Shown: positions 44,900 to 58,480 of the stretch, in pieces
Numbering within the stretch: the stretch's first letter is position 1
Layout: every line of letters begins with the position of its first letter
DNA from: Typha latifolia
Taxonomy: Eukaryota > Streptophyta > Magnoliopsida > Poales > Typhaceae
Length of the DNA: 64,000 nt
Direction: 5' to 3'
NCBI GenBank assembly: GCA_019914945.1
Contig: CM034101.1
Coordinates: 18,425,188 to 18,489,187 of the forward strand
Translations under genes and position numbers: made by a program
The notes under the pieces: generated by a model
Databases searched by the model: none
What the model saw: the letters and a program-made list of their open reading frames with translations, nothing else
Told to the model about the DNA's origin: nothing

Positions 44900-45660
44900 G
44901 ATTTTCTATCGTGTTAAATTGATTATAAACAGACAGAATCTTGTAGTCTGTAAAAAAGAGTAAAAATCTTAAGACAGCTGCTACTGTCCTATATTGGCAC
45001 CTCTTTAAAATATCCACAAGTTCCAGCGAGTCCAGCTTAAGATGACTCTTTGCAATCTCATCTCTTTTGCGCTCAATCAGCCTCCGATAGCAATATCCCA
45101 ACCCCCGCGCTGTTGTATGATGGGGCCATAAGATCCATCATCATTGATCTTAGTCCAGCCCAGTAAGAGGGGACTCCAATTGGTCACAAGCGCTCTTTGG
45201 GTGTCCATTGCCAGACTGCTCATGTTTGCATCGAAGTATTCACTAGCCACGCACAAGCATCTCCAAGCAACTTGTCTTAAGCGTTTGATGCTCTCCTCCA
45301 AACACTAGAAGTTTCTGGCCTTCCAGATCAACCAAAAACCTGCGACATTGATGGCCTTCAATTTGAGCCCATCCCTACATGCAAGATTAGTCCTACGGGA
45401 AATCGAGCTGGAAATGGAAATAGACTTAATTTCAGTAGCAAGGATTCTACCCAAGTGGGCCCAAACCTCAAATGCAAACTTGCAGTGAAGCAGCAGGTGT
45501 TGGGCACAAGTCCACGCCCATCCCAAACACAAGACTTTTGAGATAAACAACTTGACCCTTGGGCTTGCAGGCACCTTCCAAAGTAACGCACAGCCAGCCC
45601 ATGGGCTATCCTGCTGGCCTCAAAGGAAAGAGTGGATGGACTATTATAGACTTCGGCTTA
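44900..45660 (-). mobile_element. Degenerate LINE (non-LTR retrotransposon) remnant
   Basis: On the minus strand, two adjacent frames resemble the end of a plant LINE ORF2. The first (about 45591-45305) has the zinc-binding reverse-transcriptase tail pattern, with CAQHLLLHCKFAFEVWAHLG followed by a WLIWKARN motif. The second (about 45301-45077) has the start of an RNase H domain, WTKINDDGSYG. They are separated by a frame change and stop, and no complete reverse transcriptase is present. It is a truncated, inactive copy. Confidence 0.6.
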
Positions 45661-48010
45661 GAAGCCCAATAGTTAAGGGCCCAAAACAACAATCTAGACT
45701 CTAGAGCCAGGTATCCTATCTTCTTAAGAAAATTAGAGTGAAGGTTCGTTAAATACGTTTGTAAATATAGCATGGCGGTGATGCGAAGGTAAATTAGACA
45801 ACAAGCTCAATTTTCTCCCTTCTCCATGCAAGATCTTTCTAGCACAGGACAAAATGATTCGAACAATAAGAATATGGAACAATGATGGCGCAATGAGGAA
45901 GGCTGCCTACCTACATTCATCTGGAAGAAGTAGCATCACAATTAGGCCAAAGCTGTCTTTGCTAAGTGAAAAGTACTTGATAACACCTAAACTAAACAGG
46001 AGGATTCATATAAAAACATCGATAAGTTTAGAACCAGCTATAGCTAAGATGCGAAATAACACAAGGACGATAAAGAAATGAGAATATCTCTATTTAAAGT
46101 TGGCAAAAGTTTCGTCATCTCATAATCTAGAGAAAGAATCACCACATATCTCCCCGATCTATCTAGAGAAAAAGAACAGAAAAAGAAAGAAACTTTATAT
46201 CTGATCTGCGATGTTATGATCAATTTGAATATTTCAAGAAGCTCTTAATAACAGGGGGTGGGTTGTATAAGTGACATTATTCAAACAAGTACGTGGACCT
46301 ATGAAACAGATCGGAGAATCTATTCGATCAAAGTTACATATGTATCTATCCCAACAAATCAGCATCAATAAAGATCACCACACCACACCGGCTCACAAGG
46401 AAAAGAAGTAAAGAATCGATTGGACATTCATTATAAGTGGAATTCGTCCAACCAGGCCAGGCAAAGATCTAACCTTGGAGCAGCGAGACGGGCGGAGATT
46501 GTCGCTCTCCGGCTCGGATTCAGTTGATGCAAGGCAGGATCCGGCTCATCGGTAAGCAGATCGAGTGGTTCCCGACCTGCACCAAGCGAATCCGAGACGG
46601 CGGCGACCACCACACCAAACCCTAAGCAGCAGGGAAGGCAGGCAGGCTGAGATGAAGTGAATCCTACGGATCCAAATATTATAAAATATTGTGATAAATG
46701 AGCATTTTGCCTTTGGGCCCTCCTCCTCCCCGGCCCGGTGCGCACGGAGTCAGTTATTTGTAATGTTAACGAACGTTGGAGATGGAGACACGTGGCTTTC
46801 CAACTTCTTGCATACAATGTACTGTGTAGGATCGACGGTCCACCGCGCTACCGCAGTGGGAGGAGGGATGACGGAGGAGAGTAGGCATTAACTTTATTAA
46901 TTTTCATGGTAAAAAGTGGGCAGTCCACGAGACGGGACTCGAGTTCGTTCGACTTCATCTTTGTAAGTCCTATTTGCAAGCAATTGGTCGTTTCACATCA
47001 CATCGGGTCTCCATTGCTATTGGTTATTGGCTATTGGCTAATGGCTATTGCTTATTGATAAAAAAGGTGCCTATTCCCGTTTCTTTAAAATGTTTTTAGG
47101 TATTTGGTCCGATAGATGGATAGAATCTTTCAAGGTGGGAATAGAATAAGACGGGCATGTCTTAATACGCTCCCATTCAGCACTTCTCTGTAAAGTATTT
47201 TTAAAGTGGGAACATGGCTCTGACAATCCCACACCACCAAACTAGAATTGCACATGCACGATAGGCTAAAGTTTATTAGCTTTCTTCCTCATTCTTGCCT
47301 TCTTGGATCACGAACGGTAAAGAGAGTTACGACAGCAATTAAAAAAGAAAAAGAAAAAGGTATCACGAGAATTTCGAGTAAAAGAATCTTATCACGTGCA
47401 ATGGACCCGATTAAACAACGCAGCAGCATAAACAGAGAGCCTGGTGACTCACGTCACGTATTATTACACTCAACTTCAAGCTTTGGCTGAACTAAACTTG
47501 GCTCACGTACGTCAACTAGTAGTTTTGGTTGAGCAGCCTTAAAGACATCCTATTCCTACTCCTGGCTAGCTATTTCACCACTCAATTATCCCAACTAACA
47601 AGATCACAACAATTTATCAACAATAAAAATAAGGTTCAAGATCATAAATCAGCGCAGAAATAAAGACTGCCAGTAAGTCGCTAAAATATCTTCCAATCCT
47701 GCATCAGCCGCCGATCCAAGTTTCGTCCTTCCAATCAAAGAATCTTGATTTTATTTTCTAAGTGCCAATTACAGAGACCGACAGTCAGTTCCTCACTCAA
47801 GAAATAGGCGAGCCATATCGCGGAGACTAAGTACAATAGGAAATGAACCAAAAAGCACCAACTAAAGTAACTTGTACACAGGCCCAAAACTCTATACCAT
47901 ATATACTGGTGACGGCTGATGAGGTTCCACACGAACACAGCCCAAACAATGTAGAACGATGCAAATAGTTTCTCGGACACCACTTATCTGGACAATCAGC
48001 TAATCAACTC
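45661..48010. other. Intergenic between the LINE remnant and SYP2
   Basis: A GC-richer patch at 46480-46870 gives a 128-codon minus-strand frame with no family features. A degenerate TATTGGC minirepeat lies at 46985-47050. The right end should hold the SYP2 3' untranslated region. No gene is supported. Confidence 0.4.
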
Positions 48011-51000
48011 TCAAGCTGCGAGGACTATGATCACAATAAGCAGAACAACACCAAAAATCACCAAAAGCAAGCATGTCTGCACACAAACCCCCCCACCCAA
48101 CCCAACCCCCAAAAAAAGAATCAATAGAGAAACAATATAAATCATATCAAAGAACAATACAGAAACTGCATCAGCCATACCAGTGATGAATTCGACTTCT
48201 GAGTCTTGGATGCTTTGGCAAGTTGAGTTTTTGCCTCTCCAGTAGCTGCAAGGGAGTTCTCTATATTGGAATCGATGTCATCTGAAGATGAGAGAAGTTG
48301 GCCACATTAGTCTACAAGCTACAAGTAACTTTGCTCCAAATGCAAGGAGACAAAATTTACTTACCAATAACAGCTCCTTGGTCATGAACCAGTACAGCGA
48401 GGTCTTTAAAGATTTCATTTACTTCACCGATCTGCTGCTGAATCTCCTGAATGCCTTGCTCTCTCTCCTCAATGATAGCCTCATTGAAGACAATCTCATT
48501 ATCTAATAGCAGCACATCTTGTCTGCAACAAATGAAACAGAACAAAAGGCTAATTCACAAGTACATTCGTACATTGTTGAGCTCCAGAGGGCCTCAATCA
48601 GAAGAAGGTAAAAGGGGATGTTTGGAGTCGGGGGAATCAAAGAGCAATCAGTTCTATGGAGGATTAAACCTACTACGCTACAAGAGGCCTATCAGTTTCA
48701 CAAATGAGATACAGAAATATACTTTGATATGTTTTTACAAAACAAGAGATTTATCAGACATCTGGAAATCAAACTTCAAAAAACAAATTGGTGTTAATGT
48801 TGTCAATAGTCCAAGATCTATGGACAAATAAGATCAATAGAAATAGAAATAATCAAAGTAGATTAGCAAGAAGAAAGTAGATTGCTGTTCCAAATTTCAA
48901 AAAGAAATAGAGGATAGAGTATAGACAGTGAGAAATACGTGCTACACTAACTGCTATAACACCAATAGGTGGTTCTGAAGGAGGAGGATCAGAACAAGAA
49001 TGTAAGGATATGAACATTTCCAAATAAAACTTTGGTGAATTGAGAGGGAAAAAATATAGGATGGATGATGAATATGTAAAAGGACACAGTAGGAAGAGAG
49101 ATGAAGAGAAAGTGTTGGTCCTACAGCAGTGCACTTTATGCCGAGTAGGGTTGCACTGAGGACTCACCAGACAGGCAGGTGGAGAACCATTCCACCACTA
49201 TCACTGGATTTTGCTGTCCAATGCGGAAGAAAGATCACTGCCAAAGATGTCAAGTCCTTCGACAATGATAAATCAAAACTGAAAGATAATTTTATTCCAT
49301 AAACTCAGAAAAAAAGATAATTTTATTCCATAAACTCAGAAAAAAACGATCCATACGGTTAGAAGAAAACAAAGTACAGGTAACTGGATTTCATTTAAAC
49401 CAGAGTATAGGACAGCGAGTTCCTTTCTCTGATACTTATGTTTCTGCAAACTTTAACCCACACAAACCATCAAAATAGGAATATAGGAACATAATCAGTT
49501 AAATTTCAAAATATTTTTTTCCTAGAATAAATTAAACATAGAAGACTACACAACTGCCTCAAGTGGTTGATAACTTAGTCTTGTTTGTTTTGAGTTTAGG
49601 GACCCTTTTAATTGGTTCAGGGACCCACTGATTTAGTAACCAAACATTTTTTTATCTTTTTCATAGCTAATCAAATTTACGCTCCAAAAAATTAAGACTT
49701 AAAAATAAGACTAACCAATCGAGTTCGGGGCTTAGCCTCAAACTAAATAAGACCTTACATAACACATGATTTTCAAGAAAAAGTAAAGGAGCAGGTGTGA
49801 AGAAAGTATACCAAGTTGCCCATTAGATGAATTCATACAGCCAGAATTAAGATATACACAACACATCTATGACAATAATATATGCTATGGTGGTTCAAGA
49901 TTCAAACTTTACAAACGAATATTCTAAAATGCCAAATCCTATTGTCATACTTACACAAGCTGAAAAAGTTAGCACTTAATTACATAGAATATGAGATGAT
50001 TTGAGAGACTGACCTCCTTGATTCCACAAGCATTGCACGCTGTTCAGGTGTTTTATCAGAACTAACATTTACTTCACTTGCTGTGTAGCTGCATCAAAAT
50101 GACCAGGACCAAAAGTTGGGATAATATTAGGCACTCGGATAACGATATAGGTGATGCAATATACAAAAGTGTTGATATAGAATCAATGGTATCCTTAAAA
50201 GGAGAACAGCATTAGCTTCAATCAAAATAAAGGAACAAAGAATATTTACCAAAAGACGGGAAAGGAAAGGAAAAAGGGAAGCCAGAGAAGTAATGATAAA
50301 CTTTTCTCATATCATATGATAAACTTTTAACTTTCATGTATGTCTAAAAGAAAGTGCCCAAGTAAGGTCACACTGCCACACCTAATATTTCTAGTGGTGA
50401 ATCTGAAAAATAAGCAAGAGAACTGCCTCTTCACATTTCATGACGGAAAGCTAGCAAAAATTTGCATAATTAAGAAGCAAATCTGGCTCCATAAATATTT
50501 CATTCAAGCCCAAAAATAAACCCAAGCTTCAGACTGCACAGAAACCAAATGTTTTAGTTTCATTTTGTGAATTCAGGTGAAACTTCAAAGGATGGTTCTA
50601 AATACAACTTATACATCTAAAAGAAGAAAAGTTCATTCTTATTAACCTAAATCTACATCAAAGAAGAAACAAGGCATGATATGATATCTAAGATATGATG
50701 TGCTGGTTAATCAGCAGACAGAATGTGTTGGCTGTTCAGAAAATGACATCTAAGAGAATGTTGAGCATACTTGAATTTGCATTAGACCAAAATCTTGAAG
50801 ATCTTGTGCAACATATAAACTTGCAATTACCTTGAAGGAAGAACTGCTTGGGGAACAAAGGGAGCATGAGCTGCTTCCCTTTGAACTGCAAGATTTTGAG
50901 CTTTTTGGAACTCTCGCATAATTGCTGTGAAATCTTTTGCAAGCTTTGCATCAGTAATCTTTTTGCTTGCCTGCAGCAAAAATAAATGTCTGAGCAGAAA

Positions 51001-54000
51001 AAACCCAAATATGGAGCACCAAAAAAGTATAAAAGAAGAGATATGCAAGTTGTTTGCATGCTAGTCAAAATTTCTAGGGCTAACTCAACCATAATGAGTG
51101 CCAAAGCCATTCATCCTTCAATTTATGCCATATCCGTTGATGTTAATAACTTAATATAAACCTTGCACAAAATTGGACTACGAAAATCAGTTTATGATGT
51201 ATATTCGAGTGTCTAATTCTCAATTTTAAAAAAGATTCTTGACTAACAGTCTAGGGCCTCTAGGCATTATTTTAACATCTATATAGTTGGTGCAGAAGTG
51301 CGGTGCAAATAATTGCATAATATTCTAGTTCGTGTCAAAAGAAAGGAGATTGCAAAATATTAATCAAAACAAGCCCCAACCATAGAGATGTGTATTCGAG
51401 TGCCAAATTCTCAAATTTAAAAGAGATTCTTGACTAACAGTCTAGGGCCTCTAGGCATTATTTTTAACATCTATATAGTTGGTGCAGAAGTGTAGTACAA
51501 ATAATGGCATAATATTCTATTTAGAGTCAAAAGAAAGGAGATTGCAAAACATTAATCAAAACAAGCCCAAACCATAGAGATATTGAGAATGAGGTCATAT
51601 TCATCTTAGAAAGGGACATGCACCCCTTCAGAATCTTTACCTAAAAGGAAAGAACTTCATTTACCTATATGGACATCCTGAAGTATGGCGACAAATTTTA
51701 AACAAAGGACTAGGCATATTTCTACATATTTTTGTCTGCCTAATGTGTTAAGCCGGACAACAAATTGGACAAATATTAGCACATACAACTTTGAGTGAAC
51801 AATTTTAGACATGTTCACATCCAGGTCTACTCCCAGACAAGTGAATTCAAGCAAGATGATATGACATAAACTGGACAACCTATTATTAACAGCACGGATT
51901 ATCATTTCGTAGTGCTAACCCACTTGCATCAGAACTTCCCCAGAAAGTTATGTTTTTGACAGATCATTTAAACAAGTAGACATTCATTTGAGCAATCAGA
52001 TAAATTGGAGAGAAAAGGGGGAGCACATGTGTGATACTCACGCTGATACCAGTGTTTTTATCAGCTTCACTGGCTAGCTTGAGTTTGTCAGTTGTATCCT
52101 TAATTAGCTGGAGGATAAGTAGCCTTGTCTTGTGTCTGTCAGCAAAGTAACCTTATTATGACCAATTTCATGGCATTTTTGAACTTGATCAAATAGCAGT
52201 AAGTGAAAACAAATAATTCATACAAGAACGACTCATCACATGGTCCAGAAACAGAGGGGCTTCTAGAGCAAATAAGATAGTAAGACAAATAATAGGAGAT
52301 TCAAGTAAAAATAGGAAAAATGAAGGAAGTAATTTGAAGACCTATTGGAATTTATAATATGACAATGTGACAACAGAATCACGTTGAATTTTTAAATACA
52401 GCAACAACAAATAATCAACCATAAAAAGATGAATAATCAAGATGATATGTACAAAGATGTGAATATAGTATTAATTCTCCATGTGCTTAGGAAGCAAGTC
52501 AAATAGTATACCTGCATAGATGCTCTTGACTGCACGATGTACCTAAATGTGGGTTTGAAACTTTGAATGCATAAGAATAGGCTAGGCCACATGTAAAATT
52601 TTATAGGAACCAGATATATATGTGTAAGTGTAGATTGCATTATGGATATGTGGTGTCCTAAAAGAGCGGAAACAGAAGTTGGTTAAGCTACTGCATAGTG
52701 CATATGCGCTTTGCACATGCATATATGTTATGTGTGGCTGTGTGCAATCCTGCATTAAAGAAATAAAATAGCAACTACAAGTATAAGGGTGAGTATTACA
52801 TAAATGTTACAATATTTGCTTGTATAAGGCTTATGTATATATCCTTGAAAAGTAAAGCTAAAAAATATCCTTCATATAAGCAATGACATGCATTAGTAGA
52901 TATGCAATTTTAAAGTCTCACAACCCAAGTATACACAAATTCTGTTCTTCATAGGTTCATATAGATAAATGTTGTACTGTCCAGTGGTTGTACTATGATA
53001 TTATGATATTCTCAATTTAGTGACATTTAGACATATTCAAAAATGTATAAATGCCAAATAAAATCTTAAAAATCAAATCATAAGGTAAGATAATATCGTC
53101 TATAACAACGATAGACTATTAGAATTGTCTTATATTTAAGTATAGAATATAACATCTTGTCGTAAGAAAAGTATAACAAATTATGGCCAACAAGCTACTT
53201 CAGAAATGGCAATAAAGCTACTCTAAATTACCAAATAACACTGAATGTCATATCCAATACTAAAGAAAAAAAACCTAATGAGTTTAGGTCCAATAATATG
53301 GACATACACATACACATATACATATACCGTATGTAGTGTAGGCATATATATTTAGCAATTAAACAGTATATCCTCATATATTACCATTTTGACACACCCA
53401 GATCCATATGAAGCTATAAACCACATGTACATCTGCTTGACCCTATGCAGCCTCCATATGCAGCATTTTCATGTACAGGGGCCACAAATTTGGTACGTAC
53501 AATGGCTTGAAGACTACATATGCTATGCGGACACATAGGTTGCTTGTATAACAAACAAATATTCAGTCTTTTTATGTTACACTTTTTCTCAAGGCTTGAC
53601 TTCACTTCAGGTGATCTTACTAGTAAGCTTATGGTGTAATATGCTTTGATTCTACAAAGGTATGATATCACGCAAAGGCAATTAAAGAGCACATCAAGTA
53701 AGCATGACATGTTCTTCAATTTCCTACAAGTACCTAGAAGTGATCAAGCAGGACCATGTCATGCACGATATCTTGAAGTCCAATTTTGAAGCTTCCACTT
53801 CTATTGCCATCAATTGAAATGACACTGTAATATATTAGAGAAGAAACCTACACCCCTATCAATGAGAAGTCAATTGACTACGAGACTATGGTATTGATCC
53901 ATCCAACAAACACAAGCTGTAAACAAGATGGAACAATAAGAAGCATCCAGAAGAAAAAAAAAATTGAGATTAAATCGCTGGATTTCAATAAACCAATCAA

Positions 54001-54340
54001 TCTTGAGAGAGAGATAAATCCTTTCAAGAATCAAGATCCAGCAGGAACAACCGACCACAAGAAAACAATCGAATGACACAATTTGGGAACGCAAATCATA
54101 GCCAGAAAAGGAAAAGTATAAGAGAAAAACGGATGGGATGCAGGAGAAAAAAAGAGATGCTGACAGCTTTGCGCGGAGCTCGGGAGTGTCTTTTGGGGTG
54201 CCTAAGCTGTTGACAAGGCGCTGGAATGTTCCGACGGAGGTCGTGATCTGGAAGACTCCCGATGCCACGGCCTGTGACCCGTTCACCAAATTCCTACGAC
54301 CGGGGAGAGGACGCCCCGATTCCAGATCTTGGAAGCTCAT
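48011..54340 (-). CDS. Qa-SNARE syntaxin, SYP21/SYP22-like
   Basis: Seven exons in mRNA order: 54165-54340, 52042-52135, 50831-50970, 50014-50088, 48365-48522, 48181-48281, 48011-48076. Phases agree; 269 residues, against 268 for Arabidopsis SYP22. It drives membrane fusion at the prevacuolar compartment and vacuole. The start [10 protein letters not shown] and the [12 protein letters not shown] block in the N-terminal helical region are family hallmarks. The SNARE helix (about 170-235) contains [19 protein letters not shown] with zero-layer Gln210 in HDQG. The tail anchor is the last 21 residues ([20 protein letters not shown]) and forms its own 66-nt exon. The first intron is 2 kb. A CT-rich run (54371-54400) sits just before the start. 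Whether it matches SYP21, SYP22 or SYP23 cannot be decided. Confidence 0.95.
51197..51578. repeat. 191-bp tandem duplication in a SYP2 intron
   Basis: A segment starting gatgtatattcgagtg near 51197 recurs as gatgtgtattcgagtg near 51388. The match extends for about 190 bp with scattered differences. It lies in the intron between the exons at 50970 and 52042. Confidence 0.85.
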
Positions 54341-54366
54341 CTTTTTCTTATGCTTCGTAAGAATTC

Positions 54367-54399
<33 letters not shown>

Positions 54400-55568
54400 T
54401 CAAGAGGAACAAGAAAGGAGATGATGATGACGATTGGAAGAAACCCTAGACCTGAACCTAATGTCCTCGCGATCTCGGTAGTTTAGCTGGAGAGAAGGAA
54501 TATATATGGTTTGGTTCTTCGGGTTTTGGAGTGTTCGCTATAAAGAAACAAAAAAAGTGGGGGGGGGGGGAAGAGGACTGGAGTGGAGGAGACCGAGTTC
54601 TTTAACGTGGCGGGTCAGCCACGCGCATTCGTCGGACGGCTTAGGATGAAACCCCAATAATTTAATTCAATGGTCCGTCACAGCTAACGTGCGCGCGAAC
54701 ACGTCGCCATCCCGCATTTATTTCTTATTCGTAAATCTTGATGGATGGATCAATGTCTTATATAAGTACATTTGATGTGCCAGCAATAACCCCTCTGCTT
54801 AATTCTACGTGGAGTTCCTTAAACAAACATATTTGTTCAATGCGTTACTGTTACCGTAGGCATACTTATCTGTCCCACAGATCAATTTCTACTGAGTTTA
54901 AACAAGAAAAGAATAGCAATTATGCTTACTGGAAGAGCACTGGACGTGTATGTTAGTCCATCTGTCTATATAACACAAGTATATAAATGAAGCATCTACC
55001 ATAATAAACCAGATTTTAATCTAAATAAAATATAATTAGTCGTGATGTAACAAATAATATGTCCCATGATCCCAGAAACAAGACCAAATGCTATAAGAAA
55101 CCAAACAGGCCTACTTTGCAGAGCGTACAGTTTGGGATTCTCAATGATGTGGGGTGTGACAAGATTTCCAGGCCAATGGGACTGTCTGCAAATGGTTGGA
55201 GACAAATTTTGTATGAGAATCCTAGGAAGGTTCAATCCCCGTAAAATGGTTTCTGTAAACGTTAACACCATAGAATTTCTACTCTCTCGCAATAAAAAAA
55301 AAAAATTGCAGGGAAAGAAAACGAATAAAAATAATATAGAGTTGAACTCCAACAAAGATAAATTACACTTTTTTTTGGGGACCAAACAGGCCGCAGCCAC
55401 TGTTTAAATGACTGAAACTTTCCACTCAACAATTTAAAGCCCCCAAAATGCTCGGCTTTCACTAGTAAAACATATTAAACAGGGCACAGGAACACGACAG
55501 CCTTGCATAAGCTACACCATCAACGGTACTTGATCAAACTAGTCCTGAATATTACAAGGAAAAGTAAT
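54341..55568. other. SYP2 leader and promoter, then repeat-like sequence
   Basis: The part near 54341-54620 is the SYP2 leader and promoter with CT and poly-G runs. Beyond it, an accaaacaggcc motif occurs twice (about 55100 and 55381), as seen at ends of small plant transposons. No coding gene is supported. Confidence 0.4.
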
Positions 55569-56539
55569 TACCAATTCTCACTTTGGTACAGATGCCACTC
55601 TGCGCCATTCCATAAGGAGAGTTCATCAATCTCCTTAGTCATCTGCCAAAATGGAAGCACAGCCAAGAAACAAGCGGGTATTGATTTACTCGATGGTAAG
55701 AAATATTTAGAAAAACTCCCTTAGGCATTGACAAATTTCAGATAATATCATATTAATGATAAGGCATATGCTGTAGCATATCATATTATTTAGAATGCTG
55801 AAAAAGAAGAATCTAGACGCACAAAATTTTGCCAAACAATGAGAAACTTAAGGCACACTGGGACACATATCCTTTCCTTGCAAAAGATTTAATAAACAAG
55901 GTATGGAGATGCATTTTGAAATTTGACAAATTTCACCTTTCCATGTTTCACCCCTTGTACGCATCAATACAACCTGTTACATTAACGAATTAGTCCTTTC
56001 TTCAACTAGGACCAGATACAGTAGACACCAAACTTAAAAGGGAGTCCATGGGTTTGACTCGCATAAATGGGCCACTAGTTCTACCTGAAAAAGTATTCAG
56101 TAAATCACCAAACATGACACCCACTAAGCCTCATGCTGAAACAGTTGGTAGAAGCAAAGTATCTAGGTTCTTCACCCAAATCACTCGAACATCGTTTGAA
56201 TGCCCCTTAAGGAAATGAATCTTTCAATCAATTGAATGGACAAAGGGGTAGATGGAGGAGCTGCTGATATTTAAGTAACATAAAACTCGACCCAATTCCC
56301 CAATGAAGAATAATTAAACTTTGATGACAGTAAGGAGAAGAGGCCAGAAATTAAGCAGGATAACCAACAAAAGAAGACATTAAGAGAGTACATTCCCACA
56401 ATATAAATAGTACACTGTTCCCACCTTATTAACTCCATATTGCCACTGTCTTTAGATCCTGAAACACATCACAAGATGGCGTGAGTGTTATTAAGAAACT
56501 GAATGACTTACCAAGATCGGGAAAGAAAAAAGAATTCAT
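55569..56539 (-). CDS. Candidate small multi-exon gene, unknown
   Basis: Four exon-like pieces join in phase on the minus strand: 56512-56539 (MNSFFFPDL, phase 1), 56425-56458 (SKDSGNMELI, phases 1 to 2), 56029-56080 (TSGPFMRVKPMDSLLSL) and 55569-55643 (MTKEIDELSLWNGAEWHLYQ, then four residues and a stop). Each has canonical GT and AG flanks, and the total is about 62 residues. If exon three is not spliced at 56029 it runs on to a stop at 56002. The first intron would be only 53 bp, short for a plant, so exon one may be wrong and other exons may lie further right. I do not recognise the protein. It may be a real small gene, the end of a larger one, or chance. Confidence 0.3.
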
Positions 56540-58200
56540 GGAAAATGATAATGATTAGGCCAATGAAATTGTTGAGTATTAGGACATTACAGAACTAGAT
56601 GGTAGAACTTAAAAGGAAGTTATTAAAAGAATTTAGGAGCCGAACAGTGAAAAAATCAAAATACAACAGACTCAGGAACTCCAAAGAATCTAATGATGTG
56701 ATTGAATAGAGTAATATAATTCAAGGGATGGTCTCTCAGTTTCGGTTTCCATACCCCACACATAAAAGAAAAGGTATCAGCATTTTTCACAGTTTCAGAT
56801 TTGGTTTCAGCAAATTCAACTTCAATAGTTTAAAATTTTTAATATAAAATTACTACAAATCAATATAAGAAGGAAGTTTTAACATAACAAGAGAGATTAA
56901 CTAAATATAGGTTTAATGATGTCATGAAGATGACAAAGAAATAGAGACCCAAAGTTGATAGTGGAATTCAATAGGAAAAATAGTGAAAGAATTTATAAAA
57001 GTAATAAGAGAAGAATGATATATAGAAGAAGATGATGATAACCACACAACGGGCTGAGATAGACTAATTTAGCATTGGCAAGATTCCCAATCATTGGACA
57101 AAACGGGTTACAATCTATCAATCTCCAAAAAGACCACTTCTCTATGAAGTATCAGTATTCAAATCAGATTTCTTATGCCCTATTGTTTAAGAAATTTTCA
57201 TGATCTGATGACTGAAAATAATAGTGCTAGTCAATTAAATCACTGATTAATAAATAAATAAAAAGACTAACTATACTTAATAATTATCAAAACTAAGTGA
57301 ATTAGTCTTAGAAAATAAGATAGCCATTAATTTTGGATTTGATTATATTTCTATGGCATATGAACTATGAGTCTACTGTAGTTGTACCCAATTAGCAGGG
57401 GCAGACCATGCTCTAGATTTTCACATCATGTAATAGTGCATTACTGTCTTCCTGAAACTTATTAGCACAGGACAAAAAGAATTGTTAGGATATGATGCTA
57501 CTCACTGTGCCAATATAATAACCTGTACAGATGTGTGCCAACCATTTTTTTTTGCCCCTTTCCAGTCGGCACATATCATTCTAAAGGTTCAATCCACAGG
57601 CCAACAACACAACAATCCTTCCAAAAATACATGCCTCAATCATTGTGATCCAATAACAGCATGAGCTAACAGTAGATGGATATTTATAGATAACCTCAGA
57701 GGATTCTCGGTGGCAGGACCTCAAGCACTAGCATGTGTGAACATACTCATGATTTCCATCTCGTGTAAGAAAACATAAGTATCATATTTGGATCTTACTC
57801 AATACTCACATAGGTGAGCAAGGATTGTTGAGGCATGCCACCCACTACTTAACTTGCCAATAAGAGATGAACACCTAGAATGGACAGTATCTACTATTTT
57901 GGGGTGAAAATGGGTAGGATTTTTTCCGACCCTATTCGGTTTCGGGTCTAGGTTCTTCCTAATAATACGGGTACGGACTTTCATATCGTCTTAATATCCC
58001 AATTCATATTCGTACTAGGATCCAGATAAAATCTATGAGGATATGGATATAGGTTGAAAAATTACATCCGAATCAATATCCATATAATTTGAAATATTAT
58101 GAAAATAATGCTATAATTTTTTTGTACTTTTGCATGAATCACTAATCAAATTTTCGCATATATATATTTACTTACTGATCATACTATAGATTTCAATAAT

Positions 58201-58480
58201 ATCATAAGCTTTTTATGGATACACGAAACAAGTATAGATATATTCAATATACAACCTATACTATGTGTCTGTATTGCGGATATGGTAACTGAGTTGACTA
58301 TGGTAATTAAGTTGAGCTATTATATATCCAGAAAAAAGAGATCATAAGCTTTTTATGGATACACGAAACAAGTATAGATATATTCAATATACAACCTATA
58401 CTATGTGTCTGTATTGCGGATATGGTAACTGAGTTGACTATGGTAATTCAGTTGAGCTATTATATATCCAGAAAAAAGAG
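58201..58480. repeat. 140-bp tandem duplication, nearly identical copies
   Basis: Unit 58201-58340 is repeated at 58341-58480, both beginning atcataagctttttatgg. I can see only one difference (taattaag against taattcag). This indicates a very recent duplication. Confidence 0.95.

Noticed and set aside
44737..44922. Lys-rich plus-strand frame
   Set aside because: Produced by an A-rich run; no protein features.
46431..46817. 128-codon minus-strand frame
   Set aside because: Composition is mixed, there is no domain, and no transcript signals were seen; most likely a chance frame in a GC-richer patch.
54996..55400. 134-codon hydrophobic minus-strand frame
   Set aside because: It is rich in Phe from T-runs, lacks a family pattern and overlaps repeat-like ends.
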